Assembly (NCBI GenBank): GCA_017421685.1
Contig: JAFOHW010000030.1
Span: 1-18,148 of the forward strand
Source: Candidatus Saccharimonadota bacterium
Lineage (GTDB): Bacteria; Patescibacteriota; Saccharimonadia; Saccharimonadales; Saccharimonadaceae
Length of the DNA stretch: 18,148 nucleotides
Reading direction: 5' to 3'
Shown: positions 6,353-13,177 of the stretch, in pieces
How positions within the stretch are numbered: the stretch's first letter is position 1
How the letters are laid out: the number at the start of each line of letters is the position of its first letter
Program-made: the position numbers and the translations under genes
Notes under the pieces: model-generated
Databases searched by the model: none
What the model was told of the DNA's origin: nothing
What the model saw: only the letters and a program-made list of their open reading frames with translations

Positions 6353-8155
6353 TTAAAGCGAGAATAGACAAAGAACTACGATATTAACTACTGCAATACA
6401 TGCTACAACCCTCATCCCCCATTTGAACCAAGTCGAGTAATCAACTTTAGCGAGCGCAAGACCAGCCATAATTGCCCCACAAGTTGGCGTAATGAGATTC
6501 ACTAAGCCATTTGCAGCAACAATTGTCATCGCGGCAACATTTGTACTGTAACCAAGATTTGCGGCGACCGGCGCAATAATCGGCGTCGAAAGAGTCGCAA
6601 GACCAGACGACGATGGTACTAAAATTGACAATACTACATGTAATAGATAGTTCAAAGGCACAAATGCGAGTTCTGGCAAAGTCGCCAAGAAATCAGACGC
6701 ATTGTAGATAATGAAATTATCTAACGAAGTTTGCGCCATCAAAACCGAAGCTCCACGAGCTACCGCAATGACGAGAATTACCCCAATCATGTCATCTGCT
6801 CCATCGATAAACGTATCGACGAAACCATGCTCTCCTTGTCGATTAACAATTGCAAGCACAATCGCCATGATTAAGAACCAAAGCGCCGCCTCATAGAACC
6901 ACCATCCCCCAAGCGGAGTTCCTGTGAGCCATCCAGTCCATGAGTCAAAGAACGTAATTCCAAAATCGCCCCAAGGAATAAATCCAACAATCATTACTAA
7001 GAAAGTAATCGCAAAGATAATCAATGAAGCAACCTGCTTTCCAGACAAATGTAGATCATCTTCTTTAACTTCTAAGTATTTGGCATATTTCTTTTCGGCA
7101 ACTGCTTGTTCTCTTAAACTCAAGAACGTCGAACCTTTATCTCTTTGAACTTTCTTTGCATAACGAACTACAAAGAACGCCGAAATCACTAGAGTTGTCA
7201 ACCAAAGAATCGTAGCAATTAGAATAATCGTACCTTGATTAAATTCTATGCCCGCATCTTTCATAGCCGATACAGCTACGCCAGTTGCGAATGGATTAAT
7301 AGTTGAGCCTAGCACACCAGAGCCAGCACCTAGCAAAATCGTCGCAACACCTACTAACGGATCCATGCCAGCCGCATACATCGTGGCGGCAATTAAGACA
7401 TAGAAACCAACGCTCTCTTCCATGAATCCATAGGTAGTACCAAGGATAGAGAAGATGAACATCAGAAGTAGAATTAATATATATTCTTTACCGTTCAATT
7501 TTTTTACAAGAATCTTAATTCCATTTTCGAGTGCCTTAGTTTTCGCCATCATAGCTAAGAACCCGCCGAGAACCATAACGAATATACAGACGTCAATCGC
7601 ATCTTCAAACCCGAGTATCGGAGCCATCAATACTTGATATAGCTTAGCTCCTACAACGCCAGAGCCGTCCACAATTTGACAACTCTCTTCGCCATTTTCC
7701 TCTTCACAAGCCTCAAGCGAATCATAAGTTGTACCGACAACTGCTTCTTCTTCGCTATCCGTCTCGGATTCTGGAGCAGGAGCAACCATCATTTCTTCTG
7801 GCTTGGTTGGAGCGTCTTCTGGCTTAGCCGGAGCGTCTTCTGGCAAATTCTCCCCAGTGACTTCGTCACTAACAACCGGAGTAAATCCTTCACCTTCCGG
7901 TAAATCAATCGGATCCCCTTCGGCTGGAGCCTCCCCATTCAGTTCGGCCGGACCCCCGTCAGGCATTTCGCCTTCCCATTCCCCAGGACCTACTTCAACG
8001 CTAGGAGCCTCCTCTTCGATAGGCGCAACTTCATATTTCGCCTTCGGCAAGACATGCGATAAAATACCCAGCAAGATAATCAAAATCATGATAATCGAAT
8101 ATGCTGAAATCATCGCACGGCTGCGTTTCTTACTTCGATTTTTCTTCCTAAACAT
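6353..8155 (-). CDS. arcD: YfcC/ArcD-type membrane transporter, probable arginine/ornithine antiporter
   Basis: 600 aa with a basic N-terminus (FRKKNRSKKRSR), a first membrane helix at ~16-37, and roughly ten further hydrophobic segments from ~172 onward. Family-like conserved segments are LGTTYGFMEESVGFYVL (238-254), LLGAGSGVLGSTINPFATGVA (274-294) and LVPSSSGLATLSTPIIAPVAANLG (512-535), typical of the YfcC/ArcD ion-transporter superfamily. It is the last gene of the arcB-arcA operon, so arginine/ornithine exchange is the likely role; substrate is inferred from context. Unusual: ~130 residues (about 41-170) between helix 1 and helix 2 are highly acidic and Pro-rich, with near-repeats EDAPAKP and EDAPTKP and two cysteines (150, 159), predicted to face outside. 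The ribosome binding site AAAAGGAT precedes the ATG, which lies 1 nt after the stop codon of the 47-aa small ORF. Confidence 0.85.
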   Translation of the reverse strand: MFRKKNRSKKRSRAMISAYSIIMILIILLGILSHVLPKAKYEVAPIEEEAPSVEVGPGEWEGEMPDGGPAELNGEAPAEGDPIDLPEGEGFTPVVSDEVTGENLPEDAPAKPEDAPTKPEEMMVAPAPESETDSEEEAVVGTTYDSLEACEEENGEESCQIVDGSGVVGAKLYQVLMAPILGFEDAIDVCIFVMVLGGFLAMMAKTKALENGIKILVKKLNGKEYILILLLMFIFSILGTTYGFMEESVGFYVLIAATMYAAGMDPLVGVATILLGAGSGVLGSTINPFATGVAVSAMKDAGIEFNQGTIILIATILWLTTLVISAFFVVRYAKKVQRDKGSTFLSLREQAVAEKKYAKYLEVKEDDLHLSGKQVASLIIFAITFLVMIVGFIPWGDFGITFFDSWTGWLTGTPLGGWWFYEAALWFLIMAIVLAIVNRQGEHGFVDTFIDGADDMIGVILVIAVARGASVLMAQTSLDNFIIYNASDFLATLPELAFVPLNYLLHVVLSILVPSSSGLATLSTPIIAPVAANLGYSTNVAAMTIVAANGLVNLITPTCGAIMAGLALAKVDYSTWFKWGMRVVACIAVVNIVVLCLFSL

Positions 8156-8156
8156 T

Positions 8157-8300
8157 TTATATCCTTTTAACTTTAATATCTTCCCCCAATAAATTGATTC
8201 TACGAACTTCCTTCCAGGCGATTGTTTTTATTTCTCTAAAACTTATCGTCTTTATTTCTCGTACGTCAATTGTCCTTCTTGTCTTTATATTTATCTTCAT
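8157..8300 (-). CDS. 47-aa basic small protein between arcA and arcD (unrecognised)
   Basis: ATG at 8300-8298, preceded by AAAAGGAG with a 5-nt spacer, one of the best ribosome binding sites in the window; stop TAA at 8159-8157, one nucleotide before the transporter ATG, implying translational coupling. The product has 14 Lys/Arg against 6 Asp/Glu, 10 Ile, no signal peptide and no membrane segment. Residues 6-37 are four 8-residue units: KTRRTIDV, then REIKTISF, then REIKTIAW, then KEVRRINL. The first six codons of units two and three encode the same residues yet differ at four third or synonymous positions (CGA/AGA, AAG/AAA, ACG/ACA, ATA/ATC), which favours selection on protein. It could be a small nucleic-acid- or membrane-associated protein or a leader peptide that couples arcD translation; the function is unknown. 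The 60-nt gap to arcA is purine-rich on the coding strand. Confidence 0.65.
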   Translation of the reverse strand: MKINIKTRRTIDVREIKTISFREIKTIAWKEVRRINLLGEDIKVKRI

Positions 8301-8360
8301 ATTTTCTCCTTTTGTTTTTGTTTTCCCCCAGATTTACTCTCAACTTATAAATCTTCTTGT

Positions 8361-9590
8361 CTATTCCTCCTCCCTGACTAACGCCATCGACATACAGTGC
8401 GAACCTCCGCGTCCGCGCGATAACTCTGAACTTGGAATTTCGATAACCTTAATTCCGTGCCTCCTTAAAGCTTGATTAGTTACAAAATTTCGGTCATAAG
8501 CCACCACTACTCCAGGACGAATACAAAGCAAGTTTACCCCATCGCTCCATTGCTCACGCTCCGCGTCAATCCTTCGGCCATTTCCACATTTAATCAATTC
8601 GACCTTATTTAAGTGTAGATATTTCTCAAGTACTTTCTGCAAACTCTGACGAATTTCAACAATCTCAATTTCTCCTCCTCGACCTTCAGTAATTTCGTAA
8701 ATTGTCGAAATATCCATAATCGCATCTTGAACCGCAAATTTATCAACATCAACTTGCGTCATAACCGTATCAAGATGCATAAAGCTTCTTTCATCCGGAA
8801 TATCTATGGCAAGAACATATTTAAACTCATTCTTTTTATCTTTAAATAGATTCCTCGCAAACTCTGCAATCGCATCCGGCTCTGTTCTTTGGGAAATCCC
8901 AATCGCGACCACCTCTTTTGACAAAACTTGGATATCGCCTCCTTCAATACAATAAGGTTCTTTCCTGTCGTAATAAAGTTTCGTCTTTTCATAAAAAGGA
9001 TGATACTCGAAGACATATTCTGCAAAAATCGATTCTCTAGTTCTCGTTGTCGCCCACATCTTATGCAAAGTCGCTCCATTCCCTACCGTAGCCATCGGAT
9101 CGCGCTGGAATAAAATATTCGGAATCGGCTCAATAATCATCTTTCCTGTATCACGTGTTGCATAAAAACCAGATATCTTCCTTAATCTCTTTAACTCTGA
9201 AATATCAATCCCCGCAATACATTTTTTAACCATATCGCGCGTATCTTTAATTGAATTTAAAAAGTCAAAACAATGCTTCTTAATCTTTGGAGAAGTAACT
9301 CCAGCTTCTTCAATAAATTGCTCTAGGAATTTCTTTCGAACCGTTCGTCCTCCTGCTTCAATTGCTTCCGCCACTAAATCCGTAATATAAACAACTTCAA
9401 TCCCCTCATTTCTCAAAGCATTAGCATAAGCATCATGCTCTTGTTGAGCTACTTTCAAATAAGGAATATCATCAAACAATAATCTCTCCAAAGTATTCGG
9501 CGTTAAATTCAAAAATTCATCGCCAGGTCGATGCATTAAGACCTTCTTTAGTGGCGCAATTTCGCTAAAATTCGAAATTGAGTTTCGCAT
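8361..9590 (-). CDS. arcA: Arginine deiminase
   Basis: 409 aa, the normal family length. Guanidino-group-modifying enzyme signatures are all visible: VLMHRPGDEF (17-26), FQRDPMATVGNG (161-172, Asp164), the CIEGGD segment (214-219, Glu216), SFMHLDTVMTQVD (269-281, His272 and Asp274), and the catalytic cysteine in GRGGSHCMSM (Cys399). It hydrolyses L-arginine to citrulline and ammonia in the cytoplasm, the first ADI step. The start is fixed by a perfect GGAGGTGA ribosome binding site, and the ATG overlaps the arcB stop by one base (TAATG), so the two are translationally coupled. The last residues (REEE) are encoded by an AGGGAGGAGG purine run just before the stop, which might also act as a ribosome-binding or pausing element for the downstream small ORF. 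All catalytic residues are present, so activity is expected. Confidence 0.97.
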   Translation of the reverse strand: MRNSISNFSEIAPLKKVLMHRPGDEFLNLTPNTLERLLFDDIPYLKVAQQEHDAYANALRNEGIEVVYITDLVAEAIEAGGRTVRKKFLEQFIEEAGVTSPKIKKHCFDFLNSIKDTRDMVKKCIAGIDISELKRLRKISGFYATRDTGKMIIEPIPNILFQRDPMATVGNGATLHKMWATTRTRESIFAEYVFEYHPFYEKTKLYYDRKEPYCIEGGDIQVLSKEVVAIGISQRTEPDAIAEFARNLFKDKKNEFKYVLAIDIPDERSFMHLDTVMTQVDVDKFAVQDAIMDISTIYEITEGRGGEIEIVEIRQSLQKVLEKYLHLNKVELIKCGNGRRIDAEREQWSDGVNLLCIRPGVVVAYDRNFVTNQALRRHGIKVIEIPSSELSRGRGGSHCMSMALVREEE

Positions 9591-10591
9591 TATTTCACCT
9601 CCTTTTTATATAACGTTAAGAACATTACCGCTTTAATCGTGTGCATTCTATTTTCTGCTTCCTCAAAAACCAACGAACGCTCTGACTCAAAAACCTCATT
9701 CGAAACTTCCATCTCGGAAATTCCATATTTTTCATATACGTCCCTCGCAACCGCCGTATTCAAATCATGGAACGATGGCAGGCAGTGTAGAAAGACTGTC
9801 TCTGGCTTTGCTCGATTCATCATTTCCATATCAACTCGATACGGAGTGAGAAGCTGAATCCTCTCCCCCCACTTTTCTTTATCTTCTCCCATTGACAGCC
9901 AAACATCCGTATAAATAACATCGGCTCTCCCGTTCAAATCAGCAATATTACTCGTAACCGTAATTGTGCAACCATTCTTTTCTGCAATCGGTCGACAGGC
10001 CTCAACAATCTCGTTTGCGGGTCTTAAACTTTCCGGTCCACAAGCGATGAAATTAACCCCCATCTTCGCGCTCATCACCATTAACGAATTTGCGACATTA
10101 TTTCTCGTATCTCCAACAAATGCCAAAGTTAATCCTTTAAGTCTTCCGAAATGTTCCTCAATCGTCATAAAATCTCCGAGCGCCTGAGTTGGATGACATT
10201 CATTTGTCAGTCCATTCCAAACCGGAACTTTCGAATACTGTGCTAACCCATTCACAATTTCTTGGCTAAATCCTCGATATTCAATCCCGTCATAAATTCT
10301 AGCCAAAACTCGCGCCGTATCAGCGATTGATTCCTTGTGCCCCATCTGAGAACCTGTCGGCTCAAGATATGTAACTCCCATTCCGAGGTCATATCCCGCG
10401 ACCTCGAAAGAACATCTCGTTCTTGTAGAAGTCTTCTCAAACAAAATCGCAATGTTTTTATTTGGAAAAATCTTGTGTGCTCTTCCAGTTTTTTTATATT
10501 CCTTAAACTTCTTAGCAGTACTTAGCATGTAGAGAAGTTCATCTTCGCTAAAGTCTAAGATTCTTAAGAAATCCCGTCCATAAAAATCCAT
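9590..10591 (-). CDS. arcB: Ornithine carbamoyltransferase (catabolic)
   Basis: 333 aa. Carbamoyl-phosphate binding motif STRTR (55-59), HPTQ (133-136), an FVGDTRNNV nucleotide-fold segment (158-166), the ornithine-loop SMGE (233-236) and HCLP (269-272) are all intact. In ADI operons it runs in the phosphorolytic direction, citrulline to ornithine plus carbamoyl phosphate. Assignment as catabolic is inferred from operon position directly before arcA. AGAAGGG precedes the ATG by 8 nt; a promoter at 10616-10644 starts the operon. No biosynthetic arginine genes are nearby. Confidence 0.96.
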   Translation of the reverse strand: MDFYGRDFLRILDFSEDELLYMLSTAKKFKEYKKTGRAHKIFPNKNIAILFEKTSTRTRCSFEVAGYDLGMGVTYLEPTGSQMGHKESIADTARVLARIYDGIEYRGFSQEIVNGLAQYSKVPVWNGLTNECHPTQALGDFMTIEEHFGRLKGLTLAFVGDTRNNVANSLMVMSAKMGVNFIACGPESLRPANEIVEACRPIAEKNGCTITVTSNIADLNGRADVIYTDVWLSMGEDKEKWGERIQLLTPYRVDMEMMNRAKPETVFLHCLPSFHDLNTAVARDVYEKYGISEMEVSNEVFESERSLVFEEAENRMHTIKAVMFLTLYKKEVK

Positions 10592-10615
10592 ATTTTGCCC
10601 TTCTTATCTTTTCTT

Positions 10616-10644
10616 ATTATATATTAATTCCGAGTTAAACACAA
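10616..10644 (-). promoter_or_regulatory. Promoter of arcB-arcA-small ORF-arcD
   Basis: Minus strand: -35 TTGTGT (10644-10639), 17-nt spacer, -10 TATAAT (10621-10616). Predicted start near 10609, leader about 20 nt. Unlike most promoters here it has no TGn extension, so a stronger dependence on the -35 or an activator is plausible. Confidence 0.65.
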
Positions 10645-10680
10645 GCATTTTAAAAGACTCTTTGTATAACTTTTTTATTC

Positions 10681-10702
10681 AGTTTTCCACAAGTTTTCCA
10701 CA
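10681..10702 (+). repeat. Perfect tandem 11-bp repeat containing DnaA-box-like 9-mers
   Basis: AGTTTTCCACA occurs twice back to back (10681-10691, 10692-10702). Each unit holds TTTTCCACA, one mismatch from the E. coli DnaA box TTATCCACA, in the same orientation and one helical turn apart. It sits between the arcC stop (10721) and the arcB promoter, about 37 bp upstream of the -35. Possible protein-binding site. Confidence 0.6.
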
Positions 10703-10720
10703 AGTATAACAGAGGTGGCA

Positions 10721-11662
10721 CTATTTCTTACGAATTATCGTTCCTGCTTTCCCCGAAAGCGCCTCTTTTAAGTTTTCGATATCCGTAATTATCCCAACCC
10801 CTCCTCTTTTAGCAAAGTTAACTGTCGCCTCAACTTTTGGAAGCATTGAGCCAGCTTTAAAATATCCATACTTCTTATAAGCTAAAATCTCATTCGCAGT
10901 AATTTCTCCTAAAGCCTCTTGCTCTGGTAATCCAAAATTAATATAAACATTCGGGACCGCCGTAACTGAAACAAAAATATCTGCTTTAACCAATTCTGCT
11001 AACTTTTCCGCTGCAAAATCTTTATCAATTACCGCATCAACTCCCTTAATGCGTTTTAAAACTTTCGTCTTGTAAACTGGAATCCCCCCGCCTCCGGCCG
11101 CAATCACAATTACTCCGTCACTAACTAATTCCAAAATCGTCTTACTCTCAACAATATCGATCGGCTTCGGAGAAGCAACAACTCTTCTCCAGCCTCGTCC
11201 CGAATCTTCCTTGACTGTCCAACCTTTTTCTTTCGCAAGCCTTAAAGCCTCTTCTTTCTTATAGAATTGACCTATCGGTTTCGTTGGATTCCTGAATGCC
11301 GAATCATTCCTATCAACAACAACTTGCGAAATAATCGTAACAACTTTCGTTTTTCTTCCCTTCTTAATAAATGCATTATTAATTGCTTGGGTTAGCCAAT
11401 AGCCAATCTGCCCTTGACTCATCGCCACCGCCGTTTCTAATGGCATCGCCGGAGCCTTCTTTGTAGACGAAGACTCTTCATGAATCAAAATATTTCCAAC
11501 CTGAGGACCATTCCCATGTGCAACTACTATCTCATATTTATCAGCAAGCTCTGCAATCACCTCTCCGACTTTAACTGCAACCGACTTTTGCGCTTCCGCC
11601 GTCGCCTCACCGTTCTTCTGTAAAGCATTCCCGCCCAAAGCTAAAACCACCCTTTTTTTCAT
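10721..11662 (-). CDS. arcC: Carbamate kinase
   Basis: 313 aa, the normal family length. Amino-acid-kinase fold signatures: VVLALGGNALQKNG (5-18), VAHGNGPQVGN, and the IVIAAGGGGIPVY segment in the middle of the protein, followed by the DKDFAAEKLAELVKADI region. It transfers the phosphate of carbamoyl phosphate to ADP, the ATP-yielding step of the ADI pathway. The ATG follows the pgi stop codon with no gap (TAAATG); GGAGG lies 8 nt upstream, so it is co-translated with pgi rather than sitting in the arcBA unit. No strong terminator is seen before the arcB promoter 77 nt beyond its stop, so read-through into arcB is possible. Confidence 0.96.
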   Translation of the reverse strand: MKKRVVLALGGNALQKNGEATAEAQKSVAVKVGEVIAELADKYEIVVAHGNGPQVGNILIHEESSSTKKAPAMPLETAVAMSQGQIGYWLTQAINNAFIKKGRKTKVVTIISQVVVDRNDSAFRNPTKPIGQFYKKEEALRLAKEKGWTVKEDSGRGWRRVVASPKPIDIVESKTILELVSDGVIVIAAGGGGIPVYKTKVLKRIKGVDAVIDKDFAAEKLAELVKADIFVSVTAVPNVYINFGLPEQEALGEITANEILAYKKYGYFKAGSMLPKVEATVNFAKRGGVGIITDIENLKEALSGKAGTIIRKK

Positions 11663-12823
11663 TTATACTGCCTCCGTTAATAATTTTTTTAGCTCTTTCT
11701 TATACGCCTCAACCCCCGGCTGGTCAAAAGGATTAACTCCACTCAGTTTCCCCGAAACCGCACAAACCATCTCGAAGAAATAAAGTAGCGCCCCTAACCC
11801 TTTTTCATCAAAACTAGGGACAATGATATTTAATACTGGTATTCCGCCATCTCGATGAGCCTTCGTTACTGCTGGAACAATTTTTGCGTTTCTCTTATCC
11901 GTTGGATAATCAATTATCGTCTCAAAAATATTTCTTCTCCCATCTTGTAGATATTGTCCCATCGAGTGTAAATCTGTCGAATAAACGACCGAGGCCGGGA
12001 AAATTCCTTGCTTATTTTTCCCCTCAGACTCTCCAAACAACTGTTTTAGCCATTCATTTACATAAGCCGTCGAGGGTTCAGCTGTCGCAAAAACCTCAAC
12101 ATCATACCCATCTTCTAGTAGCGCATTCCTAAGTATTGCATATCTAACTGCCGATGATTCTTCTTTTTTCTGTTCGACTTCTTGCTCCTCTTCTAGTGCC
12201 CCTTCGAGTAATTTATCAATATCTATCCCCGCAACCGCTAAAGGCAAAAGACCAACCGCCGTAAAAACTGAATACCGTCCCCCAACATTGTCTGGGATAA
12301 TAAAACTTGTATAACCTTCTTTTTCCGACTCGTCGTGTAACTCTCCTTTTCTTGCGTCCGTCGTCGCATAAATTCGCCGAGTAGCCTCCTCTTTGCCATA
12401 TTTCTGAGTCAGTTTTTCTTTAAAAACCTGGAACGCTACTGAAGGCTCTAAAGTCGTTCCTGATTTCGAGATAACATTAACCGAAAAATCCGCACCAGAA
12501 ACCATATCTACAACTCGTTTCAACTCTCGCTCCGAAAGAGAATTCCCAGCATATAAAATCTTTGTCCGAGACTTTTCGCCCAAAGCTTCGATTATCGCCC
12601 GATGTCCGAGATACGATCCCCCAATCCCAATACAAACTAAATACTCACTATCTTCGTTTATTTTCTTTGCGACTTCCTTTATCTTAGAAATTTCCTCGCG
12701 ATTAATCCTCGAAGGTAATTTCGCCCATCCCCCCATATCGTCATCATAAATTTCCTCAAGAACTTCTCTGGCTCTTTTTCGCCTCTCATCATTTATTACA
12801 ATCTCGAAATCAGCTTTTATCAT
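11663..12823 (-). CDS. pgi: Glucose-6-phosphate isomerase
   Basis: 386 aa from the ATG at 12823, chosen over an ATG 51 nt upstream because GGAGGT lies just before it (12832-12827) and the upstream extension overlaps the promoter. That makes it a short Pgi (many bacterial forms are 445-550). Sugar-phosphate-binding SIS motifs: CIGIGGSYLG (64-73), ISKSGTTLEP (118-127) and GGRYSVFTAVGLLPLAVAG (181-199). FGESEGK carries the catalytic glutamate (~265), the STDLHS segment carries His286, and PGVEAYKK near the C-terminus carries the catalytic lysine (~375). It interconverts glucose-6- and fructose-6-phosphate. It is first in a two-gene operon with arcC, an unusual pairing that may co-regulate sugar entry and arginine-derived ATP. 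Confidence 0.95.
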   Translation of the reverse strand: MIKADFEIVINDERRKRAREVLEEIYDDDMGGWAKLPSRINREEISKIKEVAKKINEDSEYLVCIGIGGSYLGHRAIIEALGEKSRTKILYAGNSLSERELKRVVDMVSGADFSVNVISKSGTTLEPSVAFQVFKEKLTQKYGKEEATRRIYATTDARKGELHDESEKEGYTSFIIPDNVGGRYSVFTAVGLLPLAVAGIDIDKLLEGALEEEQEVEQKKEESSAVRYAILRNALLEDGYDVEVFATAEPSTAYVNEWLKQLFGESEGKNKQGIFPASVVYSTDLHSMGQYLQDGRRNIFETIIDYPTDKRNAKIVPAVTKAHRDGGIPVLNIIVPSFDEKGLGALLYFFEMVCAVSGKLSGVNPFDQPGVEAYKKELKKLLTEAV

Positions 12824-12845
12824 AATACCTCCAAATTCTATCTTT

Positions 12846-12874
12846 ATTATATCAAATAAGCTGGACAATAACAA
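12846..12874 (-). promoter_or_regulatory. Promoter of pgi-arcC
   Basis: Minus strand: -35 TTGTTA (12874-12869), 17-nt spacer, extended -10 TGA-TATAAT (12854-12846). Predicted start near 12839, leader about 16 nt including GGAGGT. Confidence 0.7.
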
Positions 12875-12887
12875 AAATACAGAGATA

Positions 12888-12896
12888 TGCTATAAT
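12888..12896 (+). promoter_or_regulatory. Extended -10 promoter of tRNA-Leu(CAG)
   Basis: TGC-TATAAT at 12888-12896 with no clear -35. It ends 8 nt before the mature tRNA 5' end, so the precursor would have a 5' leader of about 2 nt. Confidence 0.6.
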
Positions 12897-12904
12897 AACC
12901 CTAT

Positions 12905-12991
12905 GCCCGAGTGGCGGAATTGGTAGACGCGCTAGCTTCAGGTGCTAGTAGTAGCAATACTGTACAGGTTCAAGTCCTGCCTCGGGCACCA
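12905..12991 (+). tRNA. tRNA-Leu(CAG)
   Basis: Acceptor stem GCCCGAG (12905-12911) pairs with CTCGGGC (12981-12987); discriminator A; CCA is encoded (12989-12991). Anticodon stem CTAGC/GCTAG encloses the loop TTCAGGT, giving anticodon CAG (reads CUG). A long variable arm and the GGTTCAAGTCC T-arm mark it as a class II leucine tRNA, 87 nt with CCA. Confidence 0.95.
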
Positions 12992-13014
12992 GATCACGAC
13001 AATTTCGATTATTT

Positions 13015-13036
13015 TCGCCCGCAGGGCGACTTTTTA
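13015..13036 (+). terminator. Intrinsic terminator of tRNA-Leu
   Basis: TCGCCC (13015-13020), loop GCA, GGGCGA (13024-13029), then C and a TTTTT run. It lies 23 nt after the tRNA CCA. Confidence 0.85.
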
Positions 13037-13138
13037 TTGCCGAGCGAAGTTCATAGAATATAGGCAAAATTAAAAACGCGAGAAAACTTTCATTATACCA
13101 AAAACCAACTTTTATATAATTCTTATATACGCCAAAGT

Positions 13139-13177
13139 CTTCAACGGTATTTGGGATATCGTTGAAGGTTCTTTTTT
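13139..13177 (+). terminator. Plus-strand intrinsic terminator with no obvious upstream gene
   Basis: 12-bp stem CTTCAACGGTAT (13139-13150) with ATATCGTTGAAG (13156-13167), including one G-U pair, loop TTGGG, then GTTCTTTTTT. The T run is on the plus strand and touches the pepN stop codon (13176), so it ends a plus-strand transcript. Candidate sources are read-through from tRNA-Leu or a short RNA starting in 13040-13135 (TATAAT at 13115-13120 has no convincing -35). On the minus strand no T run follows the stem. Confidence 0.7.

Noticed and set aside
7803..8475. Plus-strand open frames (129 and 93 codons) over the arcD N-terminus and the arcA-arcD gap
   Set aside because: They are complements of the low-complexity acidic loop and of the purine-rich leader; Ser/Gly/Pro- and Phe/Ile-rich composition and no ribosome binding sites.
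10671..10682. ARG-box-like half site (CTGAATAAAAAA on the minus strand) upstream of arcB
   Set aside because: Only one half matches the ArgR/ArcR consensus; the second half (AAGTT against ATTCA) does not, so it is not called as an operator.
12823..12874. Longer pgi start at 12874
   Set aside because: The added residues overlap the predicted pgi promoter and have no ribosome site, while GGAGGT precedes the ATG at 12823.
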